Below the pieces are notes generated by a model. That model did no database searches. It was not told the DNA's origin and saw only the letters and a list, made by a program, of their open reading frames with translations. This document shows, one piece after another, positions 6,801 to 13,605 of a DNA stretch of 19,129 nucleotides. Position numbers and translations under genes: made by a program. Origin of the DNA: Scytonema sp. UIC 10036 (lineage in GTDB: Bacteria > Cyanobacteriota > Cyanobacteriia > Cyanobacteriales > Nostocaceae); contig NZ_WJFC01000248.1 in NCBI RefSeq assembly GCF_009725235.1, positions 1 to 19,129 on the forward strand, written 5' to 3'. How positions within the stretch are numbered: the stretch's first letter is position 1; each line of letters starts with the position of its first letter.

Positions 6801-6937
6801 AGGGGGTAGGGGGTAGGGACAAGGGAGACAAGGGAGACAAGGGAGACAAGGGGGACAAGGGGGACAAGGGAGAATAGCTGATATCCAATCCCTACTCCCT
6901 ACTCCCTACTCCCTACCCCCTACTCCCTACCCCCTAA
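6801..6937. repeat. Short tandem repeats: 9-mers then inverted 7-mers
   Basis: Three blocks follow one another: GGGGGTA-type heptamers (6801-6818), six 9-mers of GACAAGGG(A/G) (6818-6871), then, after a 17-nt spacer, seven heptamers of (T/C)CCCTAC (6889-6937). The first and third blocks are complementary, so the array can fold into a long stem with the 9-mers in the loop. It lies between clpP3 and the J-domain gene. The same heptamer family appears at the end of the window. Confidence 0.9.
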
Positions 6938-7048
6938 AAAAATGTAAATTATGGACTTTAAACCACAAATTAAGTCATTATCATCATAAAAACTTCACGC
7001 TTAGGCTTTAAGCTAATAGCTGATATTCGTCTCACGCTGATAGCTCAG

Positions 7049-7654
7049 ATGGATCTAGGAGATTGCTACCGTTTATTAGGTCTCAGGTCGGGAGCCTCGT
7101 TTTCCGACATTAAATTGTCATATCGTCGTCTGGCGCAACAGTATCATCCTGATATCAACCCAGATGACAAAAAAGCAAAAGAAAAGTTTATTGCCGTAAC
7201 CGAGGCGTACAAACTACTGTTGCAGGTGGTTCCCCAAGAAAACACATTTCGACAAGGAACTCAGTCACAAACAGTTGAACGTCAGGAAACTTCTCCGCGC
7301 CCGGAATCTCCAAAGAAGGAAAAACCAAAACCAAAACCGCCTAATGTTGTGGACATAGAAAGGCGGTTGAAGTGGCGTACTTACGAGCAATTGCAACAGT
7401 TCTTAAAGCAAAAGCGCTTCCCGCAAGCAACTGCCTTGGCAGAAGCATTGGCACAGCGTCTCCCAGATGATGCGGAAGTGCGTCAATGGCAGGCTATTTC
7501 ATATCAACTTTGGGGGCGATCGCTCATTGCAGACAACCAGCCCTTGAAAGCGAGGATTTATCTTAAAAAAGCTCTAAAGACCGATCCCAATAACAAAACT
7601 TTGTGGATTGAGGTGCAGCGAGATTTTGAACGTTTGGAGCAGAAGATTTTTTAG
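7049..7654 (+). CDS. J-domain protein with C-terminal TPR-like helices
   Basis: Residues 3-58 are a DnaJ J-domain with the HPD motif at 33-35 (QYHPDINPDD), the site that stimulates Hsp70/DnaK ATPase. A proline/lysine-rich linker (about 80-102, rich in KPKPK) follows. A helical region from about 110 to 200 has two TPR-like units, including the closing PLKARIYLKKALKTDPNNKTLW. At 201 residues it lacks the Gly/Phe segment, zinc-finger cysteines and C-terminal substrate domain of true DnaJ, so it is a specialised co-chaperone that probably recruits DnaK to one client or site. No membrane segment is seen. It converges with the next gene at a 56-nt gap. There is no strong Shine-Dalgarno before the ATG. 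Confidence 0.88.
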   Translation: MDLGDCYRLLGLRSGASFSDIKLSYRRLAQQYHPDINPDDKKAKEKFIAVTEAYKLLLQVVPQENTFRQGTQSQTVERQETSPRPESPKKEKPKPKPPNVVDIERRLKWRTYEQLQQFLKQKRFPQATALAEALAQRLPDDAEVRQWQAISYQLWGRSLIADNQPLKARIYLKKALKTDPNNKTLWIEVQRDFERLEQKIF

Positions 7655-7710
7655 GATTGCGATTGGATCTACTGTTAACTGTCTCAACAGCGCACCAAGC
7701 GAAAGTGCGT

Positions 7711-8718
7711 CTATAACTGTATGCCTATTTGAACTGGTGGACGTTGCTTTTCTATTCTTCGGACTCGACCAACTAATTCGGGTGGATACGCTTCATAAGA
7801 ATTGGGGTTACGCTCTACAGCTTGCACGTGGTACTTTGAGGTGTGAGTAAAGGCGTTTTTCCCAACCACTGGTCTGAGTTCGTCTGGTTGGTAGCCGGTT
7901 ACTAGTTGTACGGCGCAGGCTAATTTAGGAATTTGTTCTAGGGGAAAGCGGTTTTCTCCTCTCTTTTGATGAAGAATAACGGCTAGTTGAAGTAAATCTG
8001 TGATACCCGTTCTTTCCCCAATTCCTAAAATAGATGTATCTACAACGGAGGCTCCAGCATCAATAGCTACAAGTGCATTCGCGACTGCTAAACCAAAGTC
8101 ATTGTGTAAATGCATTTCAAGTTCGCAACTAAAAGTGTTGACAAATTTCGATACAAGTGCATCACAAGTCGAAGGTTCTAAAATACCAACTGTATCAGCT
8201 AAACTTATACGTTTTGCCCCTGCTATCAGGGCTATCTCGGTTATCCACTTAATATCATCCCAAACTGTTCGAGAGGCATCTTCAATTGTAAAACGTACTT
8301 TTAAATCTAATTTTTTTGCTTCTGCGATCGCAACTTGTATTTTCTGGCTAATATATTCTTTGTTGCGGTTAACAAATTTCGTTTCAGTTGCTAAATGATT
8401 CACTGAAGCCCAAATTCCCACCCAATCAGCTTTGGCTCGTTTAGCTGCTTGTATTTCTTCAACGTTTGCTCTAGCGTGCATTAAGATTTGTGTAGAACGC
8501 GCTGCTTGAGCGACTTCCAAACAAATCTGTTCATCTTCTGCTGAAATTCCTGGATGACCTACTTCCACACAGTCAATGTGAAATTCTTCTAAAAGATGAA
8601 GAATTTTAATTTTATCTTGACTGCTAAAACGAACTCCTGCTTGTTGTTCGCCTTCGCGCAAAGTTGCATCCAAAATTTTGGTGCTAGACTTATTACTGCA
8701 ATCAGTTTTATTTAACAT
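7711..8718 (-). CDS. NifV/LeuA-family (DRE-TIM) acyltransferase
   Basis: The 335-residue enzyme belongs to the DRE-TIM metallolyase family (homocitrate synthase, isopropylmalate synthase), which condenses acetyl-CoA with a 2-oxo acid. It shows the opening DATLREGEQ (Asp17, Arg21, Glu22), HLHNDFG with metal-binding His203 and His205 and Asn206, and a GIGERTGI version (232-239) of the usual GxGERxGN signature. The C-terminal arm GKNAFTHTSKYHV ends the catalytic region. The leucine-binding regulatory domain of LeuA is absent, so leucine feedback control is unlikely. The length matches homocitrate synthases such as NifV, but no nif gene is near and RTGI replaces the usual RAGN, so the 2-oxo acid substrate is uncertain (2-oxoglutarate or another). 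It is monocistronic, divergent from the small membrane-protein gene. Confidence 0.8.
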   Translation of the reverse strand: MLNKTDCSNKSSTKILDATLREGEQQAGVRFSSQDKIKILHLLEEFHIDCVEVGHPGISAEDEQICLEVAQAARSTQILMHARANVEEIQAAKRAKADWVGIWASVNHLATETKFVNRNKEYISQKIQVAIAEAKKLDLKVRFTIEDASRTVWDDIKWITEIALIAGAKRISLADTVGILEPSTCDALVSKFVNTFSCELEMHLHNDFGLAVANALVAIDAGASVVDTSILGIGERTGITDLLQLAVILHQKRGENRFPLEQIPKLACAVQLVTGYQPDELRPVVGKNAFTHTSKYHVQAVERNPNSYEAYPPELVGRVRRIEKQRPPVQIGIQL

Positions 8719-8909
8719 TAGTTGCTTTGTTACACTTTTACATACATAGCAAAAACATTCTTTGTAAAGGTTAACAAATGTGTGCTAAGCAAAACTATCA
8801 CTCAATTCATTTTCTAGATAAAATTTTTCTTAAGATTCTACATTCACATCGGATACAATGATGCTATTTCTGTAGAAATATCGTGGAGGAGCGAGGCTAA
8901 AGGAAAAAT

Positions 8910-9125
8910 ATGTCATCTATAATTATTCTGGTTGCTGCATTAGTTGTAGCTTCGTTAGTTTTCAGGGCGTTATTCAGTGTATTTAAAACAGTTATTAGTA
9001 CTGCGATCGCTCTCTTTATCATTGTTGTTATCTTGGCGGTTTTTGGGTTTAGTCCTGAAGACCTGTTACAAGAAGTTACCAAATTACCAGAAACTTTACA
9101 GAAACTGTTGAAGGGAGGATCGTAA
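8910..9125 (+). CDS. Small integral membrane protein
   Basis: The 71-residue protein has two hydrophobic stretches, about residues 3-22 and 27-47, separated by a short basic turn (RALFSVFK). An amphipathic polar tail (SPEDLLQEVTKLPETLQKLL) follows and probably lies along the membrane or binds a partner. The AAGGA Shine-Dalgarno at 8900-8904, five bases from the ATG, supports this start. I do not recognise a named family; similar short proteins are found in other cyanobacteria. A minus-strand ORF overlapping most of it lacks such support. Confidence 0.75.
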   Translation: MSSIIILVAALVVASLVFRALFSVFKTVISTAIALFIIVVILAVFGFSPEDLLQEVTKLPETLQKLLKGGS

Positions 9126-9233
9126 AAATTTTACACTGAACAAAGTTTATACCAATTTGAACGAAGCATGGGAGAGATAGTTAGACATAGCTTTCTCAAT
9201 CCAAAATCTAAAATCTAAAATCCACGCATGGTA

Positions 9234-11771
9234 TTACTTGAGAGGCACAAATTGTAATTGTCCCGTACTGGGATGAGGTTTGACTGTGACTAATTGTTGA
9301 ATGTTGAGTTGTTTGCGATCGCCATTATCGAGAAAAGAAATTTCTCCCGTAGCACCTTTTACTGCAAAGTTCGGATCTGCCATTGTCTGTTCCAAATTCT
9401 CGCGACTCACAAAGGAAAGCTTTTGAGTAGCAGCTACAAACACGCGAGTTGCATCATAAGATAATGCTGTACGCCAATTAACTGTTTCCCCCCATAGTTT
9501 AATGGCGGCTTGTGTATATTCTCGGTTGGGGCTGCTCAAGTGATGCCAAGGTATCCCCACCACCATTCCCTCTACATTATTACCAGCACCTTCTAGAATA
9601 TTCGGCATGAAAAGACTATCTCCACCCACAATAGGGTAGCGTAGCCGATTGGCACGAATCAAGCGAAACACAGTCTCAGAAATAAGACCATCATTATTGG
9701 GGAGTATAACAAGTACATCAGCATTTGTTGCTTGGACTTCACTGATAGCTTGACTTGGATTAAAGTTTGGTGCTGATAAATCCAACTCTTTAACAACTGT
9801 CCCACCACCTGCAGTAAAGCTTATTGCCAATGTGTCTCGCATAGAAAGACTGTAGTTGCTTGTTGCATTAAAAAAAACGACGGCTTTTCGTTTCTGAGCG
9901 TATGTGAGCATATAGCTTGCTAAATTTTGCGCGATATCCCTGTCACTGTATGCAATTCGGCGAAAATAACAGTGGGATTGGCGACACACAGTGGATAAAT
10001 CTTTTGATGTAGCAGTGGAAGAGATCAATGGTAAATTGTGCTGTTGGTAGATACCGACAGCACTAATAGTAGTATCGCTCGTAAAATGACCTACAACACC
10101 CAGAACATCTCGTTTTTTTACTAAAGCTTCTGCTATTTTCTTAGCTTGGTAAGGGTTATTGTTGTCAGTGGCGATGAGAATCTTAATTTTGTGATTGGTT
10201 TTGGGATTTTTATTAAATTCATCTTGAGCTTGAGCAACTCCCCGCAACATTTCTTTACTAACATTGATACTATCGTTATTGTTCGTCATGGGAACCACAA
10301 CAGCAAACGTATAGCTTTTTGAGGCTTGTTGAAAAATCCGAGCATTATTTAAGTAGATTAAGGTTTCAGGATCGGAGTTCTTTTTCCATGATTTTTCTAG
10401 AAACCCGATAGCAACTTCATATCTTCCTGCTGCAAATGCTTTGACGCCTTCTTCTTTCTCTGTATTTATGCTTTGAGTAATAATAATTTGTTCTCCACAA
10501 CTTATATTGTCATCAGTTGCGAATTTGCTAAAAGTACTCTTGGAACATCCATCCACTCGATTGACAAAAGATAAAGTCACTCCTCCAACCAAAATAGCAG
10601 CAAATACGGCTGTACCCGTTAACAACTTTTTAATTAGTATTTTTTTTTGAGTTTCATGAATAGCTGCATGATGATTTTCTCTCAGTTGGGAGTTTACTGA
10701 AGTATCAACACTATTCAAATTAAGACTGCGATCGGCTGGAGGCTTAACAGATGAAGCCGTATCGTGACCATTATTTTCATAATACGTAGATTGAACGTGG
10801 GTTGGTTCAGATAAGACATTTTTAAAATTTTCTGTTGTCCGATATCCAATGTGGATTTCGCCTCGTTCTTCCAACTGAAGCCCATAACTTTTTTGAAGTT
10901 CTATTAATCTTTGCAAAAGTATTTTTGTATTTTGTGGGCGGTTTTTAGGCAATGGTTCCATCAAATCATCAAGAAAATTTCCTAGAGCCTCAGAAATTTG
11001 TACTTGATTTCGCCAAATTTTTCTTTCTCTATCTTTAGGATCGGGAGGAAGATCGTAAGGTTCTTTACCTGTAAGCAGATAAACAAATGTACGACCTAAA
11101 GCAAAAAAATCTGATTGAGGAACAGCTTGACCTTGACATTGTTCTGGTGCAGTATATCCTTGCGAAGAAATTGTTGTTACCTCTTCTTTAGCTAAAGCTT
11201 CAGAGTAAGTATCTGTCATTTCTCTAACTGCACCAAAGTCTATTAGCACAAGTTCTCCATCAGATTTCAACATAATGTTGGATGGTTTAATATCTCTATG
11301 AAACAGTCTTTGAGCGTGAACCGTGTCTAAGATATTTACTAACTTAAACAACCACTCAACTGCTAATTCTTCCTGAATAGGACGGCTTTCTCGCTGTTGT
11401 AGATAATCTTGTAGATTTAATCCCTCGATTTTCTCCATCACAAAGCAAGGGAATAAACTTGTGCTGTCTTTGACTTTGAATTGAAAGTAGCTATATCCTT
11501 TAGGAATGCCAGGATGATTGATAGACTGCAAAACTTTTGCTTCTTTCTCAAATAACTCCACCAATTTGTTATGTGGCTGTTCTAGAACTTTGAGGATTTT
11601 AATTCTTCCCTTCTCTAAAACTTCATAAACTGCCGTATATGGTCGTTTTTCTAGAACTTCAACGACTCGGTAGCGACCTTCTAAAAGCAATTCCGAACCA
11701 CAGGTACAGCAAAACAGCCTACCATCAGGGTTATAAGGATTTCTACATCTGGGATTGATACAGTAAGTCAT
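9234..11771 (-). CDS. Receptor Ser/Thr kinase fused to an ABC solute-binding-type sensor
   Basis: This 845-residue protein combines several domains. Residues 4-24 carry a Cys cluster (Cys4, Cys9, Cys21/22, Cys24) of the cyanobacterial 4-Cys kinase prefix, a possible metal or redox site. The kinase domain covers about 33-295: likely ATP lysine Lys61 with Glu77, HRDIKPSN at 158-165 (catalytic Asp160), and DFG at 178-180, all intact. A low-complexity linker follows. One membrane helix sits at about 383-403, after a lysine patch. Outside, a short helical TPR-like stretch (about 438-480) leads into a domain from about 487 to 840 that looks like the branched-chain amino-acid/LivJ-type periplasmic binding fold (AVVVPMTNNND, VVGHFTSDTT). 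Orientation by the positive-inside rule puts the kinase in the cytoplasm and the sensor in the periplasm. Such fusions are a known cyanobacterial architecture; the ligand and targets are unknown. No transporter genes are adjacent. Confidence 0.9.
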   Translation of the reverse strand: MTYCINPRCRNPYNPDGRLFCCTCGSELLLEGRYRVVEVLEKRPYTAVYEVLEKGRIKILKVLEQPHNKLVELFEKEAKVLQSINHPGIPKGYSYFQFKVKDSTSLFPCFVMEKIEGLNLQDYLQQRESRPIQEELAVEWLFKLVNILDTVHAQRLFHRDIKPSNIMLKSDGELVLIDFGAVREMTDTYSEALAKEEVTTISSQGYTAPEQCQGQAVPQSDFFALGRTFVYLLTGKEPYDLPPDPKDRERKIWRNQVQISEALGNFLDDLMEPLPKNRPQNTKILLQRLIELQKSYGLQLEERGEIHIGYRTTENFKNVLSEPTHVQSTYYENNGHDTASSVKPPADRSLNLNSVDTSVNSQLRENHHAAIHETQKKILIKKLLTGTAVFAAILVGGVTLSFVNRVDGCSKSTFSKFATDDNISCGEQIIITQSINTEKEEGVKAFAAGRYEVAIGFLEKSWKKNSDPETLIYLNNARIFQQASKSYTFAVVVPMTNNNDSINVSKEMLRGVAQAQDEFNKNPKTNHKIKILIATDNNNPYQAKKIAEALVKKRDVLGVVGHFTSDTTISAVGIYQQHNLPLISSTATSKDLSTVCRQSHCYFRRIAYSDRDIAQNLASYMLTYAQKRKAVVFFNATSNYSLSMRDTLAISFTAGGGTVVKELDLSAPNFNPSQAISEVQATNADVLVILPNNDGLISETVFRLIRANRLRYPIVGGDSLFMPNILEGAGNNVEGMVVGIPWHHLSSPNREYTQAAIKLWGETVNWRTALSYDATRVFVAATQKLSFVSRENLEQTMADPNFAVKGATGEISFLDNGDRKQLNIQQLVTVKPHPSTGQLQFVPLK

Positions 11772-11809
11772 ACAATTGTGAAGATGGACGCCCCACCTCG
11801 TCTACCTCG

Positions 11810-11919
11810 TTCCCAGCCTCCGGCTGGGAATGCCTATAGTGGAGGCTCCGCCTCCATTACTTTACCACAGAATGCGAGGCGGAGCCTCGCTACCTGCATT
11901 CCCAGCCTCAGGCTGGGAA
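11810..11919. repeat. Four trinucleotide-loop hairpins, same family as 3818-3863
   Basis: The four hairpins are TTCCCAGCC-TCC-GGCTGGGAA (11810-11830), GGAGGC-TCC-GCCTCC (11841-11855), GCGAGGC-GGA-GCCTCGC (11874-11890) and TTCCCAGCC-TCA-GGCTGGGAA (11899-11919). They lie between the kinase start and the sulfurtransferase stop, so they could end sulfurtransferase transcription before it enters the kinase gene. A 62-codon frame through them is not a gene. Confidence 0.9.
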
Positions 11920-11962
11920 CGAGAGTCGGGGATCTACCTATCAAATTCAATGTGGCTAACCA

Positions 11963-12817
11963 CTAGTAATTTGAGCACCCAGTTTCTATAGGCAGTGAGA
12001 AATCGCGAGACCACTCGTTCCAAGAGCTAAAATAGTTCCTGACATCTCTGATGCCTGCTTCTTTAAGGGCAATGAGGGTATTGGCAGCTCTAGATCCTTT
12101 AAAGCAGTAAACGTATACCGTTGACTCTGGCGTAATACCTACAGACTTACAAATTTCTAGGATTTCTTCAACAGGACGGAACATCGGAATTTCAGAATTA
12201 GGTATCATCATTCGATACCACTCAATCCAAATTGCGCCGGGAATCCTACCTTTACGGGGACAAAAATCGACTCCATAGGGAGAGGAACTTTTTCCGATCC
12301 ACTCATCATAATCTCTGACATCCAGCTTAACAATTTCTGGTTTGTCGAGAGCTTGCAACATTTGCTCTGTGGTTACCAAGATTGAGGAATTTATGTTGAT
12401 GGAGAAAATTTTGCGTTCGCGATTGAGAACTTCTGTGGTGGTTGGCATTTGAGCAGCTAACCAAGCCTTATAGCCACCGTGTAGAATATAAACGTTAGAA
12501 CAACCAAGGTACTTAAGCAAAAAGTAACCCCGGCAAGACTGCCCGTAGCCAGAGTTCATGGCATCTTCATAAATGATAATTTGTTCCGTACCTGAAATTC
12601 CAGCTGCACCTAATAAATCTGCAAAATTTGACTGCAAGCTAGATAAACCGAATGGTGTGGAAGAAGCTAAATAGGTAAAAATTTCGCGAATATTGACTGC
12701 ACCGGGAATGTGAGAAACTGCATACTCTTCTGAAGTGCGGGTATCAATAACAACGGTTGATTTGTGAAGTAAAATCTCAGCCAGTTGTATCGGTGTGAGT
12801 AGCGGTTTTACTTCCAT
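11963..12817 (-). CDS. Two-domain rhodanese-type sulfurtransferase
   Basis: From the ATG at 12817 the protein has 284 residues, normal for tandem rhodanese sulfurtransferases. The N-terminal domain (DTRTSEEYAVSHIPGAVNI) has SGYGQSCRGYFLLKYLG where the active loop would be, and is likely a structural half. The C-terminal domain (KLDVRDYDEWIG, then KGRIPGAIWIEW) carries the active loop CFKGSRA with the catalytic cysteine at residue 238. This cysteine would take sulfur from thiosulfate or 3-mercaptopyruvate as a persulfide. The loop differs from the CG(S/T)GVTA of SseA and the CRKGVT of classical rhodanese, so the donor is uncertain. An upstream in-frame TTG at 12895 would add 26 lysine-rich residues. 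I prefer 12817 because AAGGAGAAAGGAAAGG precedes it and the longer start is non-ATG. The region downstream holds palindromic repeats. Confidence 0.88.
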   Translation of the reverse strand: MEVKPLLTPIQLAEILLHKSTVVIDTRTSEEYAVSHIPGAVNIREIFTYLASSTPFGLSSLQSNFADLLGAAGISGTEQIIIYEDAMNSGYGQSCRGYFLLKYLGCSNVYILHGGYKAWLAAQMPTTTEVLNRERKIFSININSSILVTTEQMLQALDKPEIVKLDVRDYDEWIGKSSSPYGVDFCPRKGRIPGAIWIEWYRMMIPNSEIPMFRPVEEILEICKSVGITPESTVYVYCFKGSRAANTLIALKEAGIRDVRNYFSSWNEWSRDFSLPIETGCSNY

Positions 12818-13150
12818 CTTTGCCTTTCCTTTCTCCTTTATCATGAATGCCCAAGTAGAAGCGAAACGTGAAGACTTTTTCTTTTTCTCAGGCAAAGCAA
12901 TTACCTTGGGGTTTTTCAGAAAAAAATTATCCCCAATTGTGGTGCTTTGTATCTTGCCTGCTATTTATATAAGGCGGGAGAGGAGTGCCCGCACCACAAG
13001 AAATTTTGGGACATTTTTTCTCTAGAAGTCCCTTAGTAAGCTACGAAACAATCTTAGAATTTAAGGTAGAGAATAGATGTTAAGCGCAATGCTTTTTTCC
13101 AAACTTTCCGCTCCGTACTGATTTTTTTGTGAAAGTGCGATTGCCAGTTA

Positions 13151-13182
13151 GAACTCTGGCTTCTTTAAGAAGTCGCCGATCT
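13151..13182. repeat. CTTCTTTAAGAAG palindromic repeat
   Basis: CTTCTT (13160-13165) and AAGAAG (13167-13172) form a stem around one T, within a longer element of the type CTGGCTTCTTTAAGAAGTCG. This resembles the common Nostocales repeat in which GGCTTCTT and AAGAAGTC are flanked by complementary GC-rich ends. Here the GC flanks are degenerate. Confidence 0.55.
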
Positions 13183-13365
13183 GGTGATTGAAAAACTACC
13201 CTCACAAAAAATTCAAATTTTTTGCTTATAATTGTTTCGGCTCAAAGATGTATAATAAGCTACATAATATCTGGATGTTTTTAAAATGGGTAAAAATTTA
13301 TAACTTCTCAGTTCAATTTGATTTAATATATGTAGCAATTCGTGTAAGAGTTGTAAAAAATGCAT

Positions 13366-13411
13366 TCCCCTGCTAACGCCCTCTTACTAAGGGGGGACTA
13401 CAGAGGGGTCA
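13366..13411. repeat. CCCCT...AGGGG repeat
   Basis: C-rich (CCCCTGCTAACGCCCTC) and G-rich (AAGGGGGGACTACAGAGGGG) halves lie next to each other and can pair as an imperfect hairpin. It is similar in style to the TTAAGGGGGG elements at the left edge of the window. Confidence 0.5.
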
Positions 13412-13605
13412 CAACAATTTCAAATTCTCACAAATGATTTAGGACTGCTATAGAAGTTTTGCTAATTCATGTAAATACAAGATTTTTGATGAAATTAACT
13501 ATTAAATGAACAAATCAATTGAAATAGCTGAAATATGTAAAAAATCAAATGATAACTTCTATTCATAATTTCTCTTAAACAACTTTTCTACGGGTATTGA
13601 CAGCG

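Larger units (their letters stand above)
12818..13605. other. Divergent intergenic region, about 0.8 kb, AT-rich
   Basis: This lies between the sulfurtransferase start and the GGDEF/EAL start. It should contain both promoters, but none can be placed with confidence. Two dispersed repeats are visible, listed separately. Short frames inside it (for example 13188-13376) are AT-rich, lack a ribosome site and look like chance. The 150 bases before the GGDEF/EAL gene are about 70 percent A+T. Nothing else is recognised. Confidence 0.6.

Noticed and set aside
6818..6937. CRISPR array
   Set aside because: Units are 7-9 nt and contiguous without spacers.
8910..9082. 61-codon minus-strand ORF opposite the small membrane protein
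   Set aside because: The plus-strand frame has a good ribosome site and membrane-protein pattern; the minus frame looks like its shadow.
11778..11966. 62-codon plus-strand ORF
   Set aside because: It is made of the palindromic hairpin repeats, with no coding features.
13188..13376. 62-codon plus-strand ORF
   Set aside because: It is AT-rich with no ribosome site or recognisable sequence, and it runs into a repeat.
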